Shown here: positions 1-12,499 of the stretch, piece by piece | Layout: every line of letters begins with the position of its first letter | Position numbering within the stretch: position 1 is the first letter of the stretch | DNA from: Isoetes taiwanensis | Taxonomy: Eukaryota; Streptophyta; Lycopodiopsida; Isoetales; Isoetaceae | Direction of reading: 5' to 3' | Assembly (NCBI GenBank): GCA_021234155.1 | Contig: JAJEKV010000053.1 | Span: 222,523 to 286,522, forward strand | Length of the DNA stretch: 64,000 bases | Program-made: the position numbers and the translations under genes | Notes under the pieces: generated by a model | Seen by the model: the letters and a program-made list of their open reading frames with translations, nothing else | Told to the model about the DNA's origin: nothing | The model's database searches: none

Positions 1-82
1 CATTGTGCCTTCCCGTTTCAGTTACGTATTGCTGAGTCAGCTGTCCCGGAGTTCTGAGCATCTTCACGGATTTCAGAACTCA

Positions 83-1000
83 TGGCTCCAAAGCAAAAGT
101 TTCCAGCGAACCAAAGACCATTAGAAGATGTTGATGTACCAGATCATTGCAGAGAAAGATACTTGTACCAAAGTTTCTCAACTAGCACCTGCTTCCAAAA
201 CATGCCATACCAATTCGAGTTGAATGTCCTGTTCCTTTGCCTACTTTTGGTTTCAGTATGAATGCTACTTGACTTCTTGAGAATATTTGAGGATTATTAC
301 AGGATTATGGTTTCAAGAAGGGTGCAAGCTTTCAGAGTTTGAAAAATGTTTCAAAGAAGAGTGAAAGGCGGTGCTTGGTTAACCATAAGAAGTTAATGGA
401 GTACCACTTCATGGGATGAACTCGTCGAAGTTCTGGATAGGCTTGGTAAGTTAAGCTGCTCAAAGATTTGGTTAATGAGTTGCAAGATTTTTCTATACAT
501 GCGAGGAGAAAGTGTGAATCGGTACAAAGAAGATTTATCACATTTACAAAACCTTGACCTAACTTCGGATGCTCTCTACTTTTACGTCAACATCATGTCT
601 CTCACCATAGCCATGATCCTTTTTACCACGATGCTGCGATGCACATTATGATCATCACCCTTCCATTCCAGGTTTATGCCATCACGGAAAGAAAGAAGAA
701 ATCTAAAGGGAGGAAGCTAATAATTCTCAGGATGCGAGAGGTCAAGTCAGCCTATCTAAAATTCACTGACTTCGCGGAACTAACCAAACAATTGGTTGAA
801 CTCTGAGCTACAAGAGCAGGTAAAACTTACCCGTGTATTCATTGCAATAGGAATTCCTCACCATCAGAAATTTGCTATTGGCAAGTGTGTCCTAAATGCA
901 ATAGAAAGAGCCACTTTGGAAAGGAATATCCTGTTTGTTCTTTTTGTAAGAAGTTGGCCATCTTGATGTTGGGTGTTGTTAAGAATATTTATTTTGCTAG
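83..1000 (+). pseudogene. gypsy-1 gag remnant with zinc knuckle
   Basis: The ATG at 83 opens a frame beginning MAPKQKFPANQRPLEDVDV, which breaks after about 60 codons. The same start region recurs in gypsy-2 near 6450-6500, which supports it as the gag start. Further on, near 890-975, is a nucleocapsid-like segment with CPKCNRKSHF followed by CSFCKK and then GHLD in a shifted frame, which resembles paired CCHC zinc knuckles. Gag proteins of this family form the virus-like particle in the cytoplasm. Several stops and shifts make the copy non-functional. Confidence 0.65.
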
Positions 1001-1849
1001 CGAGGAAAAAGAAAAGAGACGAGCCTAAACCTTACATGAAGTTGCTGACCCCCCTCAACCGAAATATAGTGAAAGATCAAGACTTTGATGAAGTTGATGT
1101 TTTGCTCAAAACTCCAAAGTAAGTGTGGACCTTTTCACCTTGCTAAAGATTTGCACCTAGCTATAGAAAAATCACTGACAAGCGGTGGTCAGGACATTGA
1201 ATGCTTGTGTGAATTTCGCGATGCCAACTAACCTTGATACAGCACGGAATAGAAGAAGACCACTGGAGCATTCACATGTGCAGTGTTGCTTTAGGAGGTT
1301 ATACTTTCTCAAAGCGTGTTACTTGATGGGGATCATAAACATCATGCCATATCTGTAATATGAAGAAGTGTGGTTTCGGGGTGGACAAGAAAACTATATT
1401 ATTAAGATATTTTATAATGCTAAAATTACTCTGACTGGTGTGGTGACTAAAGTGCACAATGTCCACGGAAGGCATAAGCTGTGGCCCCACTAACTGTTAG
1501 TGGCTTTTGAAGATATAGGGGATGAATCGACATCCCTGGTCTCTTTTGAGGGAGAAGATGGTTATACTTTATGGATGCTAGGCGATTTGGTCTCAAGGAG
1601 ATGTATACCATCTCCGATGGTTCTCAAAGCGCTGCGATTTACAATCAAGATGGCTCTATGGCTCTAAGAAGAGGTAAACTTTATTAAGAAATGCACTGAT
1701 TGAAAGAACCTTTGGGATCTTCACAAGGAATAAAATAAAAGATCAAAAGAAATATGAAATGGTTCCTCTCATTATAAAATGTGCACTCCCAGTAGACGAG
1801 CCATCGAGGATTCTTATGGTTTGATGGAGGTATTTCTAAAAACTAAATA

Positions 1850-2165
1850 TTGCATCATCTGGCGCTTTATTTTTGAAAGATTCCTCTCCCAAAGTTACAT
1901 CTAATGTACTTGAGAATATAAGGCACGATTCTGTGGCGGGTCTCGGGGAGGCCAAAGCTATGGATAGTACCAACATTCACATTTTATGGTGACTCTGAGT
2001 AATTTGTAGGCAAGTTTCAGGAAACTACCAAACAAAAATGCATAAGACTCTTGAAAAATCAAGTAATGGGGTACTCGAGTTTTGCTTCATGGGATATAAC
2101 TCACATACGAGAGAAAAATGTGGAAGGTGATGCCCTATGTAGAGAAAACTCTCATGTCACATTTA
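1850..2165 (+). pseudogene. gypsy-1 RNase H-like module upstream of reverse transcriptase
   Basis: This segment matches the better preserved gypsy-2 module at 12520-12960. NIHI then GDSE, a KQKC segment, then SSFASWDITHIREK can be read with frame changes. The GDS core and the downstream ITHI...N segment are typical of the second, archaeal-like RNase H of plant Tat elements. It lies before the reverse transcriptase rather than after it. Stops are present. Confidence 0.55.
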
Positions 2166-2302
2166 GCTGAGGGAGCTATTCGGAGGAAGATCTTGATGCT
2201 AGTGAGGTAAGCTTACTTTTGTCCCATTCTAACCATTAATGCATGGAGGAGAAAAGGACCTTTGAAGAGATTACAATCACAAAAATGGTAGACTAAGAAC
2301 CT

Positions 2303-3160
2303 TTGTTTGTTGGAGATTTAATTGGAGGAGAAACCAAAATAGGAAGGCATACAAAATGTTTTGAAGAAAGGAAGGATGTGTTTGCAAAGTTTATTAAGAG
2401 CTCGCGGTGTGAGGTATGTAATTTGAAATCAAGATTAAAGAAGGATACTCGCGGCTTGTTTTCCAAAGCGAGGAAAAGAATTAATACTTCATTGATGGGA
2501 TTAATCAAAGATGAGTTGGATAAAATGCTAGATCGCAGTGTTATTATTGAAATCATTAATCGAGGAATGGGTATCTTGCATTGTACACCGTAAGAAGAAA
2601 AAATTAGTTAACTCTAGGATTTGCATTGATTATGAGATCTCAACAAAGCTACCATCGAGACTCTTATCCTTGCCTTTTTAGAAAATCATGTTTGTAGCGA
2701 GGGGAAAAAGAAGGGGTATACTCATTCGTTAGATGGATTTTGGGATTTAATCAAATTGGCATTGGGAAGAAGATCAACCAAAAAGACCTCTTTTTATTAC
2801 CTTGGGAACTTATGCAATGAAAAATGCCTTTTGGATTAATGAATGCACACCCTTTCAGAGAGCTATGGGCGTTATTTTTGAGCCTATGTCTCCTCAAATT
2901 CGAGGATTTACTTGGATGACCTTTTGGCAGGATCTCACCCTACTAATCATTTGGAATTGCTTGCAAATATGCTCTTTGTCGCGGGGACTCGGAGTCAACC
3001 TTAACCCAAAGAAGTGTATTTTTTTTTGCATCAAAGGGAGCGGCTTTTGGGACATGAGGTGTCAACAATGGTATACAAATTGGCACAAAAGAAAAGGTTA
3101 AAGCCCTCAAAAAGCTGAATTTTAAAATTTGGAAGCATGTCGAAAGTTTTATTGGCATTG
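2303..3160 (+). pseudogene. gypsy-1 reverse transcriptase remnant
   Basis: The frame from 2303 contains INTSLMGLIKDELDKMLDRS and VIIEII, which is the entry of a gypsy reverse transcriptase (primer-grip side), followed by ICIDYE with stops near 2620. The later frame from 2802 gives GTYAMKNAFWINECTPFQRA, matching the conserved segment before the catalytic region. A DDL-type catalytic segment is only partly legible near 2915 (WMTFWQDL, where a DD pair is expected). Compare 13177-13900 in gypsy-2. The copy is not functional. Confidence 0.7.
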
Positions 3161-3899
3161 ACTAGTTTTCTTAGAATGTATATCCCTAATTTTTGCTCAC
3201 ATTATAAGTCTATTTCTAATGTACGACCAAGAATAGGCAGGATTTCTAAATCACACGAGAGCAAGTATGTCCACTACGTCACATGGTCATCAGATTGCCA
3301 AGAGTCTTTTGAGTTACTTATAAGGAGGGAGATCCATTTGTGAGGCTACTCTTTTAAAAAACCTGATTTGGATATGCCATTTTGAGGTTTATATTACTAT
3401 CACTAAGAATGCTATAGGTTTAGCTATTCTACCGAGGACAAAAGCATACCATAGCTTTTGCCGGCCAAACAATGGAGTTCAAGCGAAGAAACATACACGG
3501 ATTGGAAAGAGTGTTGGCGCTCTTATGTTCCTCATTGTGAGCCGGGGGTCACTTTATTTATTGAAGAGTTACGTTTCAAATTTATATGAAGCAAAATCCA
3601 ATGGGGTTGTTGTTATTTGGTAAGGCTACTTCCAAACCAAAAATTCAAAGGTAGGCTTGTAAGCCTGAAACTTTTCCAATATTTCCATTAAAAGAGAGGT
3701 ACATCAGTCAAAGTCGATCTTTATTTACCTTACATTTTCTTTGACCATGAGAATGCGATTGGAGGTTGTTGACTTTGTGGATGCCTTAGCTTATTTGTAG
3801 GCTGAGAAGATGAAAATCGGATCAACGGATTGGCGGCAACCTAATAAGAATTTTCTAGTCGAACATGCCCTCGAGATTTGGAAGCTTGAGCGACAAAAG

Positions 3900-4561
3900 G
3901 AGATTTAAAAAGAAAAAATGTAGGCAATTTAAAATGGTTAATGATATTTTATGTAAAGTCAAGCGAGGGGATGGACTATTATTGAAATTGTGTCAATGAA
4001 GAAGAATCATACGATCATTAGAGAAATGCATGAAGGAATATGTGGAAGCCATTTTCTTTGGGGACACCAGCGCGAAAATTCTGAGGGTCGGGGTTATTGT
4101 TGGCCTCTCACGGTATTTAAAGATTGTTATCTTGCTATAAAGTCTTGCCACCAAGTGTGGCTCCGGATATTTGGCAAAAGGATCCTTCTCCAATTTGCAC
4201 TAGAAATTCCATCATTCTCCAAGACCTTTCCAAATATGGGGATGGGTATTGGTCACTGATAACCCCCTTACGCGGGACAACATCGGCCTTTATTATTGTA
4301 GCTCTGATTATTTTCTTAGAGGTGGTAGGAAGCTATTCCTTTAAGGCAGGGGCGTATTTACAACAACAAAGTTTTTTACATGAATATATACATTGCACGA
4401 TTTGGTATTCCTACACCAATTGCACTCGATAGAGGTACTCTTTTTGTGAATGAAGTTATTGCTAATCTGCTTTAACCATTCTTAGGGTCAAACATACAAA
4501 AGAGCTCTTCTTATTATCCCCAAGGTAATGGTCAAGCGAGGAAGCTACTAATAAAGGATTT
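3900..4561 (+). pseudogene. gypsy-1 integrase, 5' part
   Basis: A zinc-binding segment reads EMHEGICGSHF, then YCWP and, shifted, CHQVWL, corresponding to the HHCC finger of gypsy integrases. The catalytic core follows, with ARFGIPTP then LDRGT-like residues near 4395-4440 and SSSYYPQGNGQA near 4500-4535. Reading stops at the boundary with the gypsy-2 LTR at 4562. The C-terminal continuation is at 18486-18849. Confidence 0.75.
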
Positions 4562-6434
4562 TGTTGCCCCCAAAAGGGCAACATGCTATCAGAAGGATCC
4601 ATATGTTCAAACTAGGTCAACTTATTTTTAGAGACTAGGTTAAAGCTTGGAAGATTATTGTCACTCAAAACATTGTTATGGAGGTCAAAAGATGTTCATG
4701 CTTCAAGTCAAACAATGCTCAAGGTTCAAACTTCACAAAAGGTATTTTTATTCAAAGTCAAATGCTTAGTCGGGAATATGCTCTAGAAGATTACGGGTTA
4801 TGAAGTTTGGAAGATATTGCTTTCGAAGTTTGGAAGTTAGAGTTTGGAAGATTCCCCTTTATGGTTTCACCCTTGTCACCTTGTTTAGCCATTTTTCCCT
4901 TCTTATATTCCCTAGCCACTTTTGCACCATTGCCCCACATTTGCTTTTCCCTTGCCATACACTTACTCCATACCTTGTTTTCTTTACATCCATATCTTAT
5001 TGTCATCTATCTCCACTATCCATGAGCCTTTATTGCCCCCATTGCCATTCTCTATTTCTCACCCATATTTTATGGATTTAAACCCTTGTTGGCTCTCCAC
5101 TCCTTGAAATTGGTCTCATGGTCCTAATAACTTCAAATTAGGTTATGGGTATTTGATACCATGGTCTAAAGCATGCATAAAACTCAAGATAATATAAGCT
5201 TTAAGCTTGAACCATGGTAGAACTTTCCTAAAATCCCAAATCTGAGGAATATTCCCGGCATATTTAAAAATCTGTGAATGCGTATCGCGAAATTCATGAA
5301 ATATCTGACCATGAACCCTAAATCCGAGTTTACGGCTCGAATCGCGCGGTTGATTCCATTCTCCACACGCAACCAATCTATTCTTGGATCCCGGAACTTA
5401 AGCAATAATTTAAGCCTAAATTTGTCACCGAAATCACTGAAACCGAAATCCAAAAACTATATCTCGAGGGAAGCATGTCGAGCATTTTTGAAGGCCGAAG
5501 TATTCAGATCCTACATTGATCATTTCTTTGAGCAAGATCTGGGGCGATCCTTAAAGTTCTTGAGCTCTCCTCAAGCTGGATCCACAAGATTTGGTTGACA
5601 TTACCTTCAAAAATTATTTATTGACTTGAAGATTATTTTTCTGTGATTTAAAAGCTATGAAGAGCATCCTTATATTACATTTATCATGATATATTTACCT
5701 CCATATCAATTCAAATCGATTGCCAAGTTGTCAAAATCCATCTACGATATATTATTCTACAATTCTTGCTACAAAATATTCTCTGAGAAAATTCTAGTGT
5801 GTATTTCTATTCCCTTTGAACCACTTGCCATCTATCCTTAGAGCACATGCGGTCCAAAGGAGTTGGAATCATTCAAAAATACCAAGTATAGCTCAAATTC
5901 AAAAAATTGCTCTCGGGATTTGGGCCGGTTTTATTTGTATTTTGCCAAATCTAGCCACAAAAATACTTTTACACATCAAATGAAGATTTGATTGATTGCC
6001 CCTCTTCCCTAGCATCATTGCAACCTATCTACTTCTCAAAGATGATTAGCAACTCTAAATCTCAATTTCGATCCTTTGTTTTCTACATTTGACCTCTATT
6101 GACCAAATTTTTGACCCCTTTTGAGCTCGAATAACTCACCAGTTAAGTCTCGACTTGGTCGGAGGTTTTACAGTTGGTTAACTACCACTTTTGACCAAGT
6201 CTATTGCATCGACTTAGAAAATCGATCTGCATCTCGACACCACATTTGTTTTGCTTAAAGGTACTATTTTTTTTTGGAAATGGGAAAGGTATAGAACTCG
6301 AACTTTTTGAACTTGTTTTGGGATTTCCTTGCATAGACTGATCACCTCAAGTGATGGAGGTTCTAACCCCAATTTGAGTGAAAACTTGAATTGGTTCCTT
6401 GTAGTTGACCTTTAAGCGGGGTTTAGGGTCAACA
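4562..6434 (+). repeat. 5' LTR of gypsy-2
   Basis: The LTR is 1,873 bp. It opens with TGTTGCCCCC followed by GGGCAACATGC, so the first 22 or so bases form a hairpin, and it ends with a TTGACC...GGGTCAACA inverted pair. A pyrimidine-rich stretch occupies about 4850-5060. Apart from short indels it is very similar to 16608-18485. A promoter is expected in an LTR but no clear TATA box was assigned. Confidence 0.9.
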
Positions 6435-6449
6435 TTTTGGAGGAGTTCT

Positions 6450-7560
6450 ACCGGGGATCTTAAGCAAAAATTTCCAGCGAAGCAGAACCATTAGAAGATG
6501 TTGATGTATCGGATCATTTGAGAGAAAGGCCATTGCCTTCAAGTTTCTCAACTAGCTTACTTCAAAACATGCCATACCGGTTTGAGTTGAATGTCCTGTT
6601 CCCTTGCCTACCTTTGATTCCGGCATGAGTGCTAACCACTTTTTGAGAATATTTGAAGACTATTACACGGGGATTATGGTTTCAAGAAAGGATGCAAGCT
6701 TTTCGAGAATTTGAAAAATGTTTCAAAGATGAGAGTGAAGTTGTAGCTTGGTTAACTTATGAAAAGTTAATGGGTACCACTTCATGGGATGAACATCCGA
6801 GAAGTTTACGGATAGATTTGGTAAGTTAATTTTGCTCCACAAGATTTGGTTAATGAACTGCAAGGTTTTTCTATACATGCAGGAGAAAGTGTGAATTAGT
6901 ACAAGGAGAGGTTTAGTACATTCATGAGCGGTGTCAAAAGCACAAGTCACCATCCCAACTCGTTTTTTTAGTTCTTGCCTTTTATCAATGAGTGCGCAAA
7001 AGACCCGGATATCAAAAAGTTGCTCAAAATCCAAGGCTGGCGAAGGGTTTGATTAGTTTACAAAGTCTTTGCCAAAACCAGCGATCACGACCCGGATGCT
7101 CTCTACTTTGCACGATAAGCATTATGCTTCTCATCATACTCGACCCGTTTTACCCGATGCTCTTGATGCACATTATGATCACCATCCTTCTATTCCGGTT
7201 TATGCCATACAAAAAAAAAAAGAAATCAAAGATGAGGAAGCCAATTCCCAAGTTGCGGAGGGTCAAGTCGGACCTATCCAAGGTTCTTGAAGCGTTAGCG
7301 AGAAATAACCAAACAATTAGTTGAACTCAAAGTGCAAAGGCGAGGGTAAAACTTATCTGAATGTATTCATTGCAATAGGAATTCTCACCCATCGAAATAT
7401 GCTATTGGCAAAAGTGTGCTCCAAATGTAATAGAAAGGAATGTCATTTTGTTGTTCTTTTGTAAAGAGGTTGGCCATCTTGATGCTAGGTGTCTTTGTTA
7501 AGGAATATTTTGCTAAGCAGGGGAAAAGAGAAGAGACGAGTCTAAACCCCCTGTGAGATT
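6450..7560 (+). pseudogene. gypsy-2 gag remnant
   Basis: From about 6460 the sequence repeats the gypsy-1 gag start (AAATTTCCAGCGAAG, then the ED-VDV coding stretch). Segments reading RSRPGCSLLC and SKMRKPIPKLRRVKSDLSK lie near 7090-7290, and a zinc-knuckle-like CSKCNRKE is near 7418. Multiple frameshifts prevent a single frame. No reading longer than about 110 codons survives. Role by family: capsid and nucleocapsid of the cytoplasmic particle. Confidence 0.6.
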
Positions 7561-7739
7561 TGCTGAACCAAGCACCTCTATAAGGTTTATTCAAGCTACA
7601 GAAGTTCCTAAATCACGAAGAAGTTATGGTGGTGCAAACTAGAAGCATGAATGAAGCTCAAGTACATCTTTGAACCAAGTAGGCATTCTCTTGCCGGGCA
7701 CTGTACCACACAGCAATGGAATCACTGCTTTCGGATCAT

Positions 7740-8200
7740 AGCTCCACCCCCTCGGCAAAAATATGGTAAGAAAGATCAAGACTTTGATGAGGTTGATGTT
7801 TTGCTTAAAAATTCCAAGGTGAGTGTGGATCTCTTTACTTTATTAAAGATTGCACCTATTCTGAGGAAAAGGGTACTTCAACAAACCAATAGTGAGGTAT
7901 TAAATGCTTGTGTGAATTTTCTTGATGCCCTTGACCTTATTCTATACGGCATGAAAGAAGACCTGGAGCATTCACATGTTCCAATTTTGCTTTAGGAGGG
8001 TATACCTTTTCTAATGTGTTACTTGATGGGGGTTCTCCCCTAAATATCATGCCATATCATATTATGAAGAAGTGTGGTTTTGAGGTGGATAAGAAGGCTT
8101 CTATGTTATTAAAATCTTTTTATAATGCTAAGATTTCTCCCTATTGGTGTGGTGACTAAAGTGCACATTGTCTGAGAAGGCATAAGCTGTGAGTTTGCTA
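7740..8200 (+). pseudogene. gypsy-2 aspartic protease region
   Basis: The frame from 7651 to 7995 ends in DALDLILYGMKEDLEHSHVP. Directly downstream, in shifted frames, VLLDGGSPLNIMPYHIMKKC can be read near 8015-8070. The DGGS-LN-P pattern is the protease signature of Tat/Ogre-type plant gypsy elements, where D is the catalytic aspartate. The region breaks at the LINE boundary near 8208. The matching part of gypsy-1 is at about 1080-1470. Confidence 0.65.
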
Positions 8201-9086
8201 ACTTTATTATAATAATATATTAACGTCCTCTGGAGCCCGAGGGCTATGGGACAAGGAAAATACATATCTAGTACACTCAATGAAGTAGTGGAGTCTCTAA
8301 TCATGTAGAGATATATCTCTAGCCATGTTCAACATTATTCAAAAGCTCTCTAGAAAGTTTCCAAGTGAGGGAGTGAGGGGTGTGTTGAAACAACTCATTC
8401 ATGGGTAGCTTCAGTCAATCATAGAATATTTGGTGAAGTGTGTCATGTCTATGACAGTAATATATAGCATGTTTCTCGTTTCTATGTCCTCGACAAGCAC
8501 AAATCCTCGACTCTCCTCAAGTTTCAACCATCTCCTTTTTTTCAATCATTAAGCAATGAGAACCCATGCGGTCGTGCTGTCGCTCTGATTGCCCACAGAA
8601 ACATGCTTGGTGAAGGCACAAAATCTGGTTGTATGGCATGGCTATGCTCTGGATTAAAATCTCTAATATAGTATTGGAGCTTCTTTTTAGGAGGCGCCTC
8701 CACGGTATGCAAGAAAGGCTTGGGCCTTAAATTTGCTTGTAAAAGGGTATCATATCTAGTCCCCATAGGAACCAACCATGTACATCCTTGAACCAACAAT
8801 TATGCCCATCCGCTTTGAGTGTCTCGGAGGCTTTAAGAGCAAGTCAATTAAAAAGTCGTCCCTTGCATCTTTTTTTGATCAAGATATCTAAGAGTATTGC
8901 ACATGGAATGTACTTCTAAAGGATATGATCCACAATAAAGTAAGCGGCAATTCATAAGGAACAGCCCTTTTCACTTTAAAGCGCCATATGCAACGGTCTT
9001 GAATTGCTTGGTTTCTTGCCACTTAGGCGGCAAAGTGATGGGCCCAGATTTCAGCGGCATACGGGATTCTTGGCATGACTAATGTT

Positions 9087-10500
9087 TCAAAAGTCTCTTC
9101 GGCGGCCGGTAAGTGATGTGAGTGGCGACACATGTTTGCCATAAGCGTAAAATGCTTTCAAAGGCTGCGGCAATTCGAGATCAACACCCTTTGTCCGGGG
9201 TCTACGTCCTGTAAATATTTCATGGCCTAAATATTTATAGGATTGGGCATATTCTATTGTGTTCCCACGGTACATTAGAGTAGCATTCGAATCCCAAAAC
9301 CTAGAATCTTAGTCTTACTCAAATTATTTGTCCGGACCAAATTGTGGCGAGAAATTAAGCTTAACACCTCTAGGCTGCTTTTGTAAATCTTCTACTTTGT
9401 GGGAGCAAAGGGTAAATCATCGACAAATAAAAGGAGAATTACCAATTCATGGAACAAGCGAGGAAAAGCGGCGGCCGGCTTGTTTGAGAAACTCTTCAAT
9501 TGATCTATATAGAGCCGAATAAAGTTGGAGAAAGCGTACACCCTTGTTTAACACCCACATCACTAATGATCAGATCAGTCATACCAGACGGAGTGATTAC
9601 CTTACCCGCGGACTGATTCATATAACACTGCCAATAGCAAGGACCCATTCACTTGGTACACCAAAAATTTGGATTAGCCGATTTAACAATTTTGTCGGCG
9701 GGCGTGTCAAATGCTTTGGCAAAATCAATGAAGCAGCGAGCAATGGTTTTCCTTGTGATCTGGCCTCTTCTATCATAGTGCAGCGGCGTAATCAAATGAT
9801 CTATAGTGGAGGAGCCACTTGTAGAAATCAACTTGACCTCGTGCTCTTACTCCATGAGCCTCGGCCCAAGCGGTAAGTTTTGTATCAAAAACCTTGCCAA
9901 AAAGCTTGGCAAGTATTGGACTAATCATGATAGTCCTGTAATTATTGGGCGTGACATATCACCTTGTTTATAAATGGGATGGATCAAGCTGGTGGTCGGG
10001 CCGAGGAAATCCCTCAATAATAGCTTGGTTAAAATTTCAGAAATGAAGGTAGCCAATTCCATGCCACCATCCTTGAGATGCTCTGCTGCAAGTCCATCAA
10101 TATCCCGGGCTTTGCCACAGGCCAGCCCATCAATAGCATTCTTAACATCGTCAAGAGAAACAACAAAGCTAGAAGAAGCTTACGGGTAAAAGCGTAACTT
10201 GTCTTCTCCTTTAAAGTATAAGTGTATGGCATATATGCGCCCACACATGCGGATCTGTCAAAAGCTAGTTCCTTAGAAGGAGGAGATAATTTTTCGAACC
10301 ATTTCAGTTGTTGGCTTTGTTATCTAGTTTCCTCACATTCTTGGCGCAAGTCCATGCTTGTTTCTTCTTTTGGACTAGCCTTTTGTAGGCTTGCAATGAG
10401 TGAGGATCAACTATTTGTCTCTTGGCATCTTTCAATTCCGCATCATACCATTCATTTTGTGGCTGTACACTTGTTCTCGGGCCGGTATTCACCATAAGCC
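9087..10500 (-). pseudogene. LINE reverse transcriptase
   Basis: On the minus strand, ARCFIDFAKAFDT (9831-9649 frame) is the LINE fingers/palm motif. The catalytic FVDD (a variant of YADD) is at 9427-9416 within ILLLFVDDLPFAP. Downstream, IEYAQSYKYLGHEIF (9275-9087 frame) is the conserved segment after the catalytic core. An upstream linker with many charged residues lies at 10495-10304. Clade is uncertain; the KYLG segment and non-poly(A) end argue against a simple L1 call. Frames are broken throughout. Confidence 0.8.
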
Positions 10501-10699
10501 TTTATTGCGATTTTGATAAAAGTGTTAAGAGCGTGATGGCGGCGTGTATATTGCATAATGCTCTTACAGAGGCAGGCCCATAAGGACCTCCTCATGGAAA
10601 ACTTGTTTAGGGATCGTCATATTTAACACCTGTATTATGAGGCCTTGTAAGAGGGGCCTTAATGCAGCTAACTGAGTAAAAGGGGAGCATGGTCACTAG

Positions 10700-11311
10700 C
10701 CCTGTAAAGGATCCAATCCGAATTCTTCCAACATGTTTAGCGTGTGAGGCTCATCAATGACATAGTCGCTGAATATTTGAATTCTGAAGTAGTCTCACTT
10801 CTAAAAGTGTATCTATCCAGTTCATCGTGGCGAATGCCATTAAAGATGATCATATTTAATGAAGAACACAAGTTTAGAATTTCTGACACTGTGACATTAC
10901 ACTCTTTATTGGCGACTCTTAGCATAAAAAGGCATCCCATGGCTCTACTTGTAATAGACTGGGCTCTGAGTCTATATATATTTTTGGGGCTTGAAATTCA
11001 CCTGTCCAGCCGTTCAAATCACCCATGAGGATCACCTCAAATGCCTGTTGCCATTCTGCAATTTTGAGGCCGATTCTAGCAAGAGACCCATTGTTATTTT
11101 GGTAAGCTGATGGAGGAACATAGCAGGAGACTAAAAGCACATCACGTTCAGCCAACAGTAAAGAGCCTTTTATCTTGAGAGCTAAAATTTGTTTGTCTTC
11201 TTCATCTGCATACCACAAGGATATCATACTGCGCATTCTATAATGGATGAAACAAGCTAGTCCACCATAAGGCCGTCCTCTATGAGGCTTTGCATTCCAT
11301 ACTGAAAACAT
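10700..11311 (-). pseudogene. LINE apurinic-type endonuclease domain
   Basis: Read on the minus strand from 11311, the frame contains GRPYGGLACFIHYRM, then VLLVSCYVPPSA and VILMGDLNGWTGEF, which are the classic endonuclease-exonuclease-phosphatase motifs (GDLN carries metal-binding and catalytic residues). A shifted continuation (10940-10737) reads ILNLCSSLNMIIFNGI, then DELDRYTF and a TSE segment, matching the end of the domain. This domain nicks target DNA for target-primed reverse transcription. Frameshifts break it. Confidence 0.8.
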
Positions 11312-11432
11312 GTCATAATTTTTTATAGTTGGTAATCTACCAAGCTGGTGCTCCCAAGTTTCTGAAAGAAATAAAATGTCTAAATTATCAGTCTCTAAGA
11401 ACTTAAAACTGCTACAGAGATCTTTTGAACCT

Positions 11433-11753
11433 TTAATATTCCAACATCCTCTGAGAGGCCTTGGCGGGCTTTAGTGCAAGCACGCACTTTGGAAGTCCTA
11501 ATACAATGCGATCTCGGATTATGACATGGCCATTCCTGTAAACAGCCCATTTCCCTGCAGCTCTTGCCTCCTTAACTTGTCTTATAGCATCTGGACGGTT
11601 TTGGAGCTGTTGCCATGTTAAATCCTCGCATACTCGGTAGGTGCTGCCTTTCAACATTGGTCCCTGCTTTAGTATCTCTGTGCGAGATGCTTCATCTCTG
11701 CATTTTACTAAAATGTGTCTGATTTTATCTTCAATTCTCTTGCAGTTCTCCAA
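11433..11753 (-). pseudogene. LINE N-terminal open frame
   Basis: A 106-codon minus-strand frame contains IRHILVKCRDEASRTEILK, YRVCEDLTWQQLQNRPDAI and VYRNGHVIIRDR. It lies just upstream of the endonuclease, where LINE ORF1-type or ORF2 leader sequence is expected. The charged helical segment ending in WQQL...R resembles the C-terminal part of L1-like ORF1 proteins, but the assignment is not certain. Confidence 0.5.
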
Positions 11754-12499
11754 GCATCGGTAATGACCGGTTCATCCATTTTGATTTTCTTTGCGAAATG
11801 AGCGGCCATTTCTTTGGTGTTTTCATCTTACGTCTCGGGGATGCCAATGATACGAATTCTCAAAGTTCTCTTATAAGCGTTCACGTTCTTGACAAATGCA
11901 GATTGAACTTCATCTTTTTAGTGTAGAGGGAGTTTGATTTTTCTTCTTTGGGAATTTTGTTCAAGCAATTCAAGTTTGCCCTCTAGAATATCAGCGCGTG
12001 GCTGCAATGAAGCTACTTTATCCGCCAGGGTTTTTTACTGTTTAACCTCTTCTGTATCGAATCTAATGCGAGACCTTTTGCATCAACAAATTCCACAGCG
12101 TTTTTGGGTGAGGGCGAAGTCTCCATCGCATCGGCTCTGATCGATTTTTGTTTACATGCGGATCTGTCATTGCGACCTATTATGCGACCTATTATCGACC
12201 TATCTTTACATTTATTGTGGTGGCTTTTGAAGATATAGGAGATGAATCGATATTTATGACTTACTTTTGGGGAGGAGATGGTTAGCCTTGTGGATGCGAG
12301 GCCGGTCTGGTCTCAAGGGAGATGTACCATCTCCAATGGCTCTCGAGGCTGCTACAATTTATAACCAAGAGGGCTCCTATGACTCCAAGGAAGAGGTACA
12401 TTTTATTAAAGAAATGCTAATTGAAGAACCTTTGGGATCTTACGGGATAAAAATACAAAACCAAGAAAATATGAAATGGTTCCTCTTATTATGGAAAGT

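Larger units (their letters stand above)
1..4561 (+). mobile_element. Ty3/gypsy element gypsy-1, left part (gag to integrase), interrupted
   Basis: This is the internal region of a Tat-like Ty3/gypsy retrotransposon on the plus strand. Its 5' LTR is left of the window. Matching the better preserved gypsy-2 copy segment by segment gives gag (from 83), zinc knuckle (about 890-990), protease (about 1080-1470), an RNase H-like module (about 1900-2160), reverse transcriptase (about 2440-3160), gypsy RNase H (about 3350-3660) and integrase (about 3900-4561). All frames are broken. The integrase stops at 4561, where the gypsy-2 LTR begins, and resumes at 18486 after the second gypsy-2 LTR. Its own 3' LTR is 20192-21886. 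Order and nesting are seen directly; the Tat assignment rests on the DGGS-type protease and the extra RNase H. Confidence 0.85.
8208..12215 (-). mobile_element. LINE (non-LTR retrotransposon) inserted antisense in gypsy-2
   Basis: A minus-strand element interrupts gypsy-2 between its protease and RNase H-like regions. gypsy-1 at about 1455-1510 shows the uninterrupted sequence. The element encodes an endonuclease and a reverse transcriptase in the LINE order. Its 3' end, at the left, lies at AT-rich TATAATAATATATTAACG with no long poly(A). Possible target duplication: AACTTTATT on the left and ACATTTATT on the right, imperfect. Boundaries are good to perhaps 20 bp. About 4.0 kb, with all frames broken. 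Confidence 0.85.
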